Part shown: positions 1-6,191 of the stretch, piece after piece
Position numbering within the stretch: position 1 is the first letter of the stretch
Layout of the letters: every line of letters begins with the position of its first letter
Assembly (NCBI GenBank): GCA_947177715.1
Contig: CAMWVM010000094.1
Span: 1 to 6,732, forward strand
DNA from: an uncultured Ruminococcus sp.
Lineage (GTDB): Bacteria > Bacillota > Clostridia > Oscillospirales > Ruminococcaceae
Direction: 5' to 3'
DNA length: 6,732 bases
The notes under the pieces: model-generated
Database searches by the model: none
Seen by the model: the letters and a program-made list of their open reading frames with translations, nothing else
What the model was told of the DNA's origin: nothing
Translations under genes and position numbers: made by a program

Positions 1-32
1 TTTTTTTTCAAGCAGAAGACGGCCTACGTGAA
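1..32 (+). other. Sequencing-library artefact: poly-T plus mutated Illumina P7 oligo
   Basis: Eight T residues are followed at 9-32 by a 24-base stretch that matches the Illumina P7 oligo at 21 of 24 ungapped positions; the first 15 bases (CAAGCAGAAGACGGC) match exactly. The leading T run fits the poly-T linker of flow-cell-grafted P7 primers. This is synthetic DNA, not genome, and should be trimmed. The match is from memory of the adapter sequence. Confidence 0.93.
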
Positions 33-74
33 GCTCCGCCCTCTCGCGCGCTCGCAGACGAGTAGCAGAGTCAC
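33..74 (+). other. Sequencing-library artefact: 8-base i7 index plus mutated Nextera read-2 transposon end
   Basis: Directly after the P7 oligo come exactly eight bases (33-40, GCTCCGCC) where the i7 index belongs. Positions 41-74 then align without gaps to the 34-base Nextera read-2 adapter and mosaic end at 24 of 34 positions, including TCTCG and GCTCG. The order P7, index, transposon end is that of a Nextera library molecule. All differences are substitutions, which suggests a low-quality or mixed consensus. A stop codon at 63-65 in the frame of the following gene also shows this part is not coding. Confidence 0.85.
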
Positions 75-518
75 TACTCCCTCGCACATCATGTCGGAGA
101 AGGCGGAGATTTAGGAGTCTTAAATCAGTTATATGAAGAATTCAAACATACAAACCGAATTAGCAGAGCATCCGAGGAGCTTAATTGTGAGGAAATTAAG
201 TTCTTGATTTCGAAATGTAGATTTTTGGTGACAGCACGTACACATGCTTCAATCGCTGCATATTCAACTGGAGTTCCTACATTGGTTGTGGGTTATTCAT
301 TGAAAGCGAAGGGAATAGCCAAGGATTTATTCGGCAGCTATGAAGATTATGTGATGCCGGTGCAGGAACTTAAATCGCAGGAAGACTTATGGAATAAATT
401 TCAGTTCATTGTTGAAAATGAAACTCAAATAAAACAAGAATTGATTAACAAAACAGAGCAATATATAAAAAATCTACAAAAAGCAGCTGAGGTTGTTACA
501 GAGCTTCAAAAGGAATAG
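75..518 (+). CDS. Polysaccharide pyruvyl transferase family protein, C-terminal part (5' truncated)
   Basis: This is the last ~147 codons of a gene whose start lies outside the insert. The reading frame continues well upstream of the TTG at 204, which is an internal Leu codon, so no start should be placed there; the first safe residues are the DLGVLNQLYEEF stretch from 108. The core reads CRFLVTARTHASIAAYST (from 216) then GVPTLVVGYSLKAKGIAKDLFG, a signature I associate with the C-terminal half of the polysaccharide pyruvyl transferase family (PF04230, WcaK/CsaB-like). Members transfer pyruvate from phosphoenolpyruvate to a sugar as a ketal, although some relatives act as glycosyltransferase-like proteins. 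The His of ARTHA (243-245) is the likely conserved active-site residue. The gene stops 7 bases before the next GT2 gene, so it belongs to the same operon. It differs clearly from the second family member at 4018. Codons 75-107 lie next to the corrupted adapter and may contain base errors. Confidence 0.82.
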   Translation, partial: YSLAHHVGEGGDLGVLNQLYEEFKHTNRISRASEELNCEEIKFLISKCRFLVTARTHASIAAYSTGVPTLVVGYSLKAKGIAKDLFGSYEDYVMPVQELKSQEDLWNKFQFIVENETQIKQELINKTEQYIKNLQKAAEVVTELQKE

Positions 519-522
519 GTGA
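517..522 (+). promoter_or_regulatory. Ribosome binding site for the GT2 gene at 526
   Basis: AGGTGA lies 3 bases before ATG 526. The short gap is acceptable because this hexamer pairs with the 5' part of the anti-Shine-Dalgarno sequence. It overlaps the stop codon of the upstream gene, so translation of the two genes is probably coupled. Confidence 0.6.
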
Positions 523-525
523 GTT

Positions 526-1593
526 ATGAATCCGATTGTTTCTATTATAGTACCGGTTTACAATACATCTTCAAAATTATCAGATTGTATGATTGCGTTG
601 ACTTCACAAACGTTAAAGGATATTGAAATTATTTTAGTTAACGATGGTTCAACTGATAATTCGCCTGTTCTGTGTCAAGAGTGGGCTGAGAAAGACCAAA
701 GAATCAAGGTTATTCATAAAGAAAATGGTGGCGTTTCCACTGCCCGCAATGCTGGAATTGAAGCAGCATGCGGTGAATATGTGATGTTCGTTGACAGTGA
801 TGATACATTAGAAACAGATGCATGTAAAAGAATGTATGAAATAATAAGCGAGAAAAACGTTGATTTGCTTGTTGCAAGTTATTACACTGTATATAATGAT
901 GAAGTAATGCTTCATAAATGTAAAAATGCAGTATATAAAAATGTACAGGAGATTGCTTTTGATTTTGATAATCTGTATATGGATTGCTTTTTAAACAGTC
1001 CATGGAACAAAATGTATCGAAGAGATCTTATGAATTGCCGCTTTCTTGATGATATGCGGTATTTTGAAGATTATTATTTTAATTTGGATTATATTGATGA
1101 TATTAATAGTTTAGCAACAACTGAATATGCTTATTATCATTATGTAGAGGATAATTCCCAGTCGCTTACAAAAGTATTTAGAGATGATATATTTGATGTT
1201 TTTATAAAAATATATCATAGACAGTTGGATTTTTGTCATAAATATTTTAGTGAACAATTTGATGATTATTTAAAAATGTCATTGCTTTATGGACTTTATA
1301 ATTCAGCACAAAAGTTGGTGTTTAGCAGTGAAAATAAAAATAAAAAAATAAATATGATCAGTAATTGGATGAATTGTAAGGATATTCAGGATGCGTTTAA
1401 TAGTGAAACTTTGCAGAATCATTTAAATATTCATGCAAATAAACAGCAGAAAATTGCATTTAATTTAATAGAAAAGAAAAAATCGAAACAATTATACAGA
1501 GTTTTGATTGTTAAACAAAAAGCACTCCCCATTCTGATAAAAATAAAAAATATAATTAAAGGCAGAAAAAGTCGAAACAGCCTAAAATCTTGA
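526..1593 (+). CDS. Glycosyltransferase family 2 protein (GT-A fold)
   Basis: A 355-residue protein starting at ATG 526. It should transfer a sugar from a nucleotide-sugar donor onto a growing lipid-linked oligosaccharide at the cytoplasmic membrane face. The N-terminal GT-A domain shows the canonical GT2 order: SIIVPVYN (residues 6-13), the nucleotide-binding NDGSTDNS (39-46), NGGVSTARNAG (67-77) and the metal-binding DSDD (90-93, DxD type). NSPWNKMYRRDL (157-168) and FEDYYFNLDYI (180-190) follow, with E181-D182 as a candidate catalytic acidic pair. The C-terminal ~150 residues are variable and end in a very basic tail (about residues 316-355, rich in Lys and Arg) that could dock to membrane phospholipid. 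No membrane-spanning segment or signal peptide is seen. The N-terminal half closely resembles that of the GT2 protein at 5171, so the two are probably paralogues with different acceptors. Donor and acceptor cannot be told from sequence. The stop overlaps the RBS of the next gene. Confidence 0.93.
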   Translation: MNPIVSIIVPVYNTSSKLSDCMIALTSQTLKDIEIILVNDGSTDNSPVLCQEWAEKDQRIKVIHKENGGVSTARNAGIEAACGEYVMFVDSDDTLETDACKRMYEIISEKNVDLLVASYYTVYNDEVMLHKCKNAVYKNVQEIAFDFDNLYMDCFLNSPWNKMYRRDLMNCRFLDDMRYFEDYYFNLDYIDDINSLATTEYAYYHYVEDNSQSLTKVFRDDIFDVFIKIYHRQLDFCHKYFSEQFDDYLKMSLLYGLYNSAQKLVFSSENKNKKINMISNWMNCKDIQDAFNSETLQNHLNIHANKQQKIAFNLIEKKKSKQLYRVLIVKQKALPILIKIKNIIKGRKSRNSLKS

Positions 1594-1597
1594 GGTG
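1592..1597 (+). promoter_or_regulatory. Ribosome binding site that sets the GT4 start at 1602
   Basis: GAGGTG is followed by TAAA and ATG 1602. A TTG in the same frame at 1590 lies on top of this site and therefore cannot be the start. The site overlaps the TGA stop (1591-1593) of the upstream gene. Confidence 0.7.
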
Positions 1598-1601
1598 TAA
1601 A

Positions 1602-2864
1602 ATGAAACTTGGAATGTTACTGGAAGATAAGAGAATAACAGATGTGGATTTGAGTTGTCCACAAAATGGAAACCCTGGTATTGGTGGAACAAGTTATATG
1701 TTTTTACAGCTGGCGCATTTTCTTAATAAATACGACAAAAATATAGAAATTACTCTATATAGAAGCGGAAAATGCAAAGTTGAAGACTTTTTGAATGAAG
1801 AACAAGTTGAAAATGAAATAGAAGCATTAAATCATATTAATACTGAGTCATGTGATCTTATTTTGTTTAGCTCTAGAGATAAAACTAAAGAATTCTATAA
1901 TAAATTAGACAAAATTGGTGTACCTGCCGTTGGTTGGGCACATAATTTTTTGTCTTCAAGTGAAGCAGATATGATTAATGACTGTATCGCAGTCAAGCGA
2001 TTGGTGTTTGTCGGCAAACAGGAATATGATCATTATATTGACTGTAAGGTAATAGATAAATCAACATATATATATAATATGTTTGATTCTGACAGGGAAG
2101 AGTATTTCAGAGTAGATGATTATGATTTAAGTGTCGTGTATATGGGAAGTCTTGTTCCTCAAAAAGGCTTTCACATACTTGCAAAGAATTGGAAAGCGAT
2201 AATTGAAAAAGTACCAGAGGCAAAGCTCCATGTAATTGGCGGAGGAAATCTGTATTTTAAAGATTTAAAAATGGGAAGCTATGGGATTGCTGATGAAAAT
2301 TATGAAAAAATGTTTATGCCATATCTAACTGATGAAAAAGATGAACTGTTGCCTTCGGTTATTTTTCATGGAACTATGGGTCATGAAAAAATAGATTTGA
2401 TCAATCGTGCCGCCGTGGGTGTAATGAATCCAACATCAGATACTGAAACCTTTGGTTTGAGTGCTATCGAAATGGAAGCATGTGGAGTTCCTGTTGTAAC
2501 TCGTGGAAAAAACGGTCTTTTGGATACAACATTACATAAAAAATCAGGATTTTTATTTAAAACTGAAAAAGAGTTTGTTGATTATATAGTATTATTGTTA
2601 AGAAATAAGGAAATGAACAAAAAAATGGGGGATCAAGCAAAAGTATTTGTGAAAGAAAGCTTTATGCCTGATGTGATTATACCTTTGTGGATAAACCTGT
2701 TTAATGATGTTATCACTGATAAACCTGCTGTTTATTTGGGCGTTAATAATCATTATTTTAAGGATTATAAGCTGATTCGTATGTTTATTCATTCTCTTAG
2801 AAAATTTAAACCATTCGCTAATATTCCTTCTTTGAATGAATTAAAAACACGAGGTAATAATTGA
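1602..2864 (+). CDS. Glycosyltransferase family 4 protein (GT-B fold)
   Basis: A 420-residue protein; ATG 1602 is chosen over the in-frame TTG at 1590 because of the GAGGTG site 4 bases upstream. It should be a retaining sugar transferase acting on the cytoplasmic side in repeat-unit assembly. The N-terminal Rossmann domain carries a glycine-rich acceptor-side loop, GNPGIGGTSYMF (residues 23-34), and W112-A-H114-N. The C-terminal domain (Glycos_transf_1, PF00534 type) begins at MGSLVPQKGFHILAKNW (181-197) and contains VIGGG (211-215) and the EX7E motif E282-x7-E290 in TETFGLSAIEMEACGVPVV (281-299), which binds donor diphosphate and ribose. Between IGGG and FHGTMG (255-260) lies a longer loop of about 40 residues than in minimal GT4 enzymes. 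The C-terminus after ~390 is basic and may bind membrane. The stop TGA shares one base with the next start (TGATG), indicating translational coupling. The sugar donor is unknown. Confidence 0.92.
   Translation: MKLGMLLEDKRITDVDLSCPQNGNPGIGGTSYMFLQLAHFLNKYDKNIEITLYRSGKCKVEDFLNEEQVENEIEALNHINTESCDLILFSSRDKTKEFYNKLDKIGVPAVGWAHNFLSSSEADMINDCIAVKRLVFVGKQEYDHYIDCKVIDKSTYIYNMFDSDREEYFRVDDYDLSVVYMGSLVPQKGFHILAKNWKAIIEKVPEAKLHVIGGGNLYFKDLKMGSYGIADENYEKMFMPYLTDEKDELLPSVIFHGTMGHEKIDLINRAAVGVMNPTSDTETFGLSAIEMEACGVPVVTRGKNGLLDTTLHKKSGFLFKTEKEFVDYIVLLLRNKEMNKKMGDQAKVFVKESFMPDVIIPLWINLFNDVITDKPAVYLGVNNHYFKDYKLIRMFIHSLRKFKPFANIPSLNELKTRGNN
2851..2855 (+). promoter_or_regulatory. Ribosome binding site that sets the FrhB-like start at 2864
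   Basis: GAGGT ends 8 bases before ATG 2864. The in-frame TTG at 2861 is a weaker alternative that would add one residue. The site lies inside the last codons of the upstream glycosyltransferase. Confidence 0.6.
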
Positions 2865-4018
2865 TGATTTCACAGATTTGTAAAAAAGAAGATTGTACCG
2901 GCTGTTTTGCTTGCATGAATATATGTCCCCGAAAAGCGATTTCAGTAGGAAAAGATGAGATGGGATGTACAGTTCCTATAATAGATAATCAAAAATGTGT
3001 GGATTGCGGATTGTGCATAAAACATTGTCCTGCTAATAGATCAGTTAAGTTTCGAACTCCGATAACATGCTATGCAGCACAAAGCAAAAGTAATGAAGAT
3101 AAATATTCTTCGTCTGGCGGCGTTGCCTCTGTTTTTACACGAAATGCTGTCAATTCAGGTGTATCTGTATATTCAACCTTGTTTGATAAAAACTTGAAAC
3201 CAATAGTAAAAAAAATTGAAACGTCAGAAGATATTGAGAATGCAAGAAGTTCAAAGTATGTTCAGAGCTATACAGGTCTTTCTTTTACAGAAATAAAAAG
3301 AGAGTTAAAAAACAATCAAAAAGTAATATTTATTGGTACACCTTGTCAGTCGGCAGGTCTTATAAGTTTTCTTAATGGCAAAGATGAGAATTTGCTTACT
3401 GTAGATTTGGTCTGTCATGGAACTCCGCCTTATACCTATCTTGAGGAGTATCTTGATTATATAGATAAAAATCAAGTAAGAACTGATGTATCGTTTCGTG
3501 GAAAACATGACTATATGTTTACTGTATATAAAGAAAAGGATATTTTGTATCAAAGAACTCAAGAGCTGGATTTGTATTTTAGCAGCTTTTATAAAGGCTT
3601 GATATGCAGAAAGAATTGTTATAATTGTAAATATGCTCAACAAAGCCGTGTTTCTGATTTTACAATAGGAGATTTTTGGGGCATTGAGCGGTCTACGTTG
3701 AATAAAAATTTCGGATCAAAAATCAGCATGGTTTTTATAAATTCGGAAAAGGCAAAACAATTTTGGAGAATTATAAAAGATCAGTTTGTTTATGAAGAAC
3801 GAGCTATAAAAGAAGCTGTAAATGGAAATCCGCAGCTGAGATATCCAAGTATAATGCCGAATAAAAGACTGAAGTTTGAAAAAAACTACGTTAAATATGG
3901 TTTTGTTAAAGCAATAAAAAAATCTTGGCGTTATAGGATTTTGCTTAATAGAATTTTGAGAAGTCCTGGCATCAAGGAGTTGCGAAAAATAAGATATGAA
4001 TTAAAAAGGAGAAAGTGA
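2864..4018 (+). CDS. 4Fe-4S protein of the coenzyme F420 hydrogenase/dehydrogenase beta subunit (FrhB/FdhB-like) family
   Basis: A 384-residue protein starting at ATG 2864. Its N-terminus is a two-cluster ferredoxin-like domain: C11-x2-C14-x2-C17-x3-C21-P and C45-x2-C48-x2-C51-x3-C55-P, each typical for a [4Fe-4S] cluster. Then come an FrhB N-terminal-type segment with YSSSGGVASVF (81-91) and a C-terminal FrhB-type domain with FIGTPCQSAGL (156-166), DLVCHGTPP (181-189), CRKNCYNCKYA (248-258) and IGDFWGIE (268-275). In FrhB/FdhB this scaffold binds FAD and iron-sulfur clusters and moves electrons; F420 is not expected in this host, so the name describes homology only. Similar proteins occur in clostridial and Bacteroides polysaccharide clusters beside pyruvyl transferase-like genes, as here, where the next gene overlaps by one base. 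A redox step on a sugar or a lipid-linked intermediate is a reasonable inference but unproven. No signal peptide or membrane segment is seen, so it is likely cytoplasmic. The C-terminus is strongly basic (ending KRRK). Confidence 0.9.
   Translation: MISQICKKEDCTGCFACMNICPRKAISVGKDEMGCTVPIIDNQKCVDCGLCIKHCPANRSVKFRTPITCYAAQSKSNEDKYSSSGGVASVFTRNAVNSGVSVYSTLFDKNLKPIVKKIETSEDIENARSSKYVQSYTGLSFTEIKRELKNNQKVIFIGTPCQSAGLISFLNGKDENLLTVDLVCHGTPPYTYLEEYLDYIDKNQVRTDVSFRGKHDYMFTVYKEKDILYQRTQELDLYFSSFYKGLICRKNCYNCKYAQQSRVSDFTIGDFWGIERSTLNKNFGSKISMVFINSEKAKQFWRIIKDQFVYEERAIKEAVNGNPQLRYPSIMPNKRLKFEKNYVKYGFVKAIKKSWRYRILLNRILRSPGIKELRKIRYELKRRK
4006..4011 (+). promoter_or_regulatory. Ribosome binding site that sets the pyruvyl transferase start at 4018
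   Basis: AAGGAG ends 6 bases before ATG 4018, ideal spacing. The in-frame GTG at 4015 would be only 3 bases away and is less likely. The site encodes the Lys-Arg-Arg end of the upstream FrhB-like protein. Confidence 0.75.
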
Positions 4019-5169
4019 TGGGTAAAAAAATCGGAATTCTTACTTTTCACAGAAGTCATAATTATGGTTCAGCATTGCAATCTTTTGCATTACAAAAATA
4101 TATTAACAATCATTTGCACATAGAAACAGAATTAATAGATTTTATTCCTCCTAATTATGAAAAATTATATTCTATATTTGTAAAAAATGATTCTATTCGT
4201 TCATTGGTCAGAAATATTGTGGCTTTAATCAGTTATAGAATGAAAAAGAACCGAAACAATAGTTTTATTCAATTTCAGAAATATATCCCTAAAAGCAACG
4301 AATCTTTTAAGGATATTAAGGAATGTACAAAATATATTGAAGATAATTATGATATGGTTATTTGCGGAAGCGATCAGATTTGGTGTAATTTAGCTCCTGA
4401 TTTTAGTATGATGTATTTCGTTCCTGAATCTAAGTGTCCAAAGATGTCATATGCAGCAAGTATTGGTAATGGTATATTAAAGTCCTGTGAGTATATTGAT
4501 AATATAAAAACTGAATTGACTGAATTTGAAAAAGTTTTGGTTCGTGAGCAAAACGGTAAAGAACAAATTGATGAACTTTTTGAGAAAAATATTTCTCAGG
4601 TAGTACTTGACCCTACTTTTCTGTTAAATGCCAATGAGTATGAGGAGATAACCTCAACTAATAATCAAATTAATGGAAAGTATATTTTCTTCTATTCGGT
4701 AGGTTTCAATAGCCAGATTGCAAAAATTGTTTCAACAATATCAAGAAAATCAGGTTTACCAGTATATACTTTTCCTACAAACACGGCTTCTTTTAAATAT
4801 AAGAAATACGGAATTAAATTTGTTAAAAATCTATCTCCATCTGATTTTTTATGGTATATTAAGAATGCGGATTGTGTTCTTTCATCTTCATTTCATGGAA
4901 CTGCTTTTTCTATTATCAATCGCAAAAAATTCTACTGCTTAGGGAATGTTAACGAGTCAGGTGAATTAATAGTGGACAATAGGCTTGTAAATATACTTAA
5001 AACATTCAATATATCAGTTCCTATTGTAACAGTTAAAAATGTTAATGAAATTGATATTAATGATGAATTAATATATGACGAGAATTTGATTACAGGTCTG
5101 ATTGATGAGTCTAAAGCAGCATTAAACGAAGGAATAATCGATTGTTTAAGTGATTTATACGGAGGCTAA
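4018..5169 (+). CDS. Polysaccharide pyruvyl transferase family protein (full length)
   Basis: A 383-residue protein; ATG 4018 is chosen over GTG 4015 from the spacing to AAGGAG. Features of the PF04230 family are visible along its length: an N-terminal IGILTFHRSHNYGSALQSF (residues 5-23), where NYGSALQ is the usual loop of the first nucleotide-fold domain; MVICGSDQIW (113-122); MSYAASIG (143-150); VVLDPTFLL (195-203); and a second domain with CVLSSSFHGTAFSII (286-300), where H293 is the likely conserved functional residue. Characterised relatives such as CsaB and WcaK-like enzymes add a pyruvate ketal from phosphoenolpyruvate to a sugar, giving the polymer negative charge; whether this subgroup does so is unknown. 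No signal peptide or membrane helix is seen, fitting a cytoplasmic enzyme. It overlaps the iron-sulfur gene upstream by one base (TGATG) and is followed after one base by a GT2 gene, so the three are probably translated together. It is only distantly similar to the partial family member at 75-518. Confidence 0.9.
   Translation: MGKKIGILTFHRSHNYGSALQSFALQKYINNHLHIETELIDFIPPNYEKLYSIFVKNDSIRSLVRNIVALISYRMKKNRNNSFIQFQKYIPKSNESFKDIKECTKYIEDNYDMVICGSDQIWCNLAPDFSMMYFVPESKCPKMSYAASIGNGILKSCEYIDNIKTELTEFEKVLVREQNGKEQIDELFEKNISQVVLDPTFLLNANEYEEITSTNNQINGKYIFFYSVGFNSQIAKIVSTISRKSGLPVYTFPTNTASFKYKKYGIKFVKNLSPSDFLWYIKNADCVLSSSFHGTAFSIINRKKFYCLGNVNESGELIVDNRLVNILKTFNISVPIVTVKNVNEIDINDELIYDENLITGLIDESKAALNEGIIDCLSDLYGG
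5161..5165 (+). promoter_or_regulatory. Ribosome binding site that sets the second GT2 start at 5171
   Basis: GGAGG is followed by CTAAA and ATG 5171. Upstream in-frame codons (back to a TTG at 5150) overlap the previous gene and lack a binding site. GGAGG encodes the final Gly codons of the upstream protein. Confidence 0.78.
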
Positions 5170-5170
5170 A

Positions 5171-6169
5171 ATGAAAAAAGGTTGCGTGTCAATTATTGTA
5201 CCAGTATATAATGGTGAAACATACCTGGACGATTGCATCCTCTCATTAATTGAACAAACTTATAAAAATATAGAAATAATTATAATTAATGATGGTTCTA
5301 CTGACAGTTCGGAAGACATTTGTCAGAGCTGGTGTAAAAAAGATAATAGAATTATCTTTTTAAAAAAGGAAAACGGAGGGGTATCATCAGCAAGAAATTA
5401 TGGTTTAAATCATGTTCAGGGTGAATATGTAATGTTTGTTGACGGTGACGATTTTCTCGAAAGAAATGCTGTGGAAACGATTGTAAGGGAGCTTATAGAA
5501 CAATCTGTTGATGTTGTGGCTTTCGCAGTGCGTGAATATAACAATGATGGAAGCACTAGACCATTAATTAAAACTGAATCTCAAAAAACTGAAGGCAATA
5601 TTTTACCGGATACGATTAGACAATATGGTTTTTGGTTATGGAATAAAATATATAAAAGAGAATTGACAGACAATTTGCAGTTTATGACAGATTTGAGAAT
5701 GGGAGAAGATATATTATTTATGATACAGGCTTGTCATAAAGCAAAAGGTATTTATTATCATAATGAATATCTTTATAATTACAGAAATAATACATCATCA
5801 GTCTGCAAAGATATAAAAACCCCTGAAAAATTAATTAAAAAGGTTAGTGAAGAGTTAAAATCTCACTGCATAATATCAAATGAAATACAATCATATGCAG
5901 AATATATAGATACGTTAGGTGTATTTTCTGCAGTTTCTTTGATTATTCAAGTACAAAATGTAATTTATTTGAGCAAGAATAACAATATTAAATATAATTG
6001 TGTCGTTCCTGAAATACATAAGTATTATAAATTTCATTATAAATATTTATCAAATCAGAAAATGAAAAAACGTATAAAAACATATGTAGTTGTTTTTAGG
6101 TATATGCCTCATTTGTTTTGGTGTGTTTTTAAACTGGCTGAGAAATTGCGAAATGTGAAACAAAAGTAA
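5171..6169 (+). CDS. Glycosyltransferase family 2 protein (GT-A fold), second copy
   Basis: A 332-residue protein; ATG 5171 is placed by GGAGG 5 bases upstream. The GT2 motifs appear in order: VSIIVPVYNG (residues 6-15), INDGSTDSS (39-47), NGGVSSARNYG (68-78), the metal-binding DGDD (91-94), WNKIYKREL (157-165) and MGEDILF (177-183), in which E179-D180 is the candidate catalytic acid/base region. It should add one sugar to the lipid-linked repeat unit from the cytoplasmic side. The first ~95 residues resemble the GT2 enzyme at 526 (both have GEYVMFVD plus an acidic DxDD motif, KENGGVS and a CQxW segment), but the C-terminal part diverges, pointing to a different acceptor. The last 35 residues combine Lys/Arg with hydrophobic and aromatic residues (YMPHLFWCVFKL, 311-322), an amphipathic tail that may sit on the membrane. 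Donor and linkage cannot be inferred. The gene ends 22 bases before the flippase start. Confidence 0.93.
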   Translation: MKKGCVSIIVPVYNGETYLDDCILSLIEQTYKNIEIIIINDGSTDSSEDICQSWCKKDNRIIFLKKENGGVSSARNYGLNHVQGEYVMFVDGDDFLERNAVETIVRELIEQSVDVVAFAVREYNNDGSTRPLIKTESQKTEGNILPDTIRQYGFWLWNKIYKRELTDNLQFMTDLRMGEDILFMIQACHKAKGIYYHNEYLYNYRNNTSSVCKDIKTPEKLIKKVSEELKSHCIISNEIQSYAEYIDTLGVFSAVSLIIQVQNVIYLSKNNNIKYNCVVPEIHKYYKFHYKYLSNQKMKKRIKTYVVVFRYMPHLFWCVFKLAEKLRNVKQK

Positions 6170-6180
6170 AGGATAAAAAA

Positions 6181-6185
6181 GGTGA
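6181..6185 (+). promoter_or_regulatory. Ribosome binding site for the flippase gene at 6192
   Basis: GGTGA ends 6 bases before ATG 6192. The 22-base gap 6170-6191 holds only this site in an A-rich stretch and shows no promoter or hairpin, so the flippase is expected to be co-transcribed. Confidence 0.55.
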
Positions 6186-6191
6186 AAAAAT

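Noticed and set aside
1..8. T run as a possible rho-independent terminator tail
   Set aside because: No hairpin precedes it in the window and it sits directly in front of the P7 oligo, so a flow-cell linker is the better explanation.
33..40. Assigning the i7 index to a named Nextera index
   Set aside because: The surrounding adapter has about 30 percent mismatches, so the eight bases cannot be trusted; a resemblance to GCTCAGGA (5 of 8) is too weak.
41..107. GC-rich block as a horizontally acquired segment or regulatory region
   Set aside because: It aligns to the Nextera adapter up to 74 and probably reflects base errors after that, so the composition shift is technical.
710..1003. Open frame on the minus strand inside the first GT2 gene
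   Set aside because: It lies wholly opposite a well-supported GT2 coding region, its translation is His/Tyr-rich with no recognisable domain, and no convincing ribosome binding site precedes it.
2598..2792. Short minus-strand open frame inside the GT4 gene
   Set aside because: It has AT-rich shadow composition, no family resemblance, and is opposite a coherent C-terminal GT4 region.
3305..3643. Minus-strand open frame opposite the FrhB-like gene, rich in Ile and hydrophobic residues
   Set aside because: It could look like a membrane protein, but the hydrophobicity simply mirrors Lys/Asn/Asp-rich codons of the real gene on the other strand.
4718..4942. Plus-strand open frame in a second frame inside the pyruvyl transferase gene
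   Set aside because: It is an out-of-frame shadow covering conserved PF04230 motifs of the real gene; the translation has no recognisable content.
6170..6191. Promoter or terminator between the second GT2 gene and the flippase
   Set aside because: The 22-base gap is A-rich with only a GGTGA binding site; there is no inverted repeat and no room for -35 and -10 boxes with a leader.
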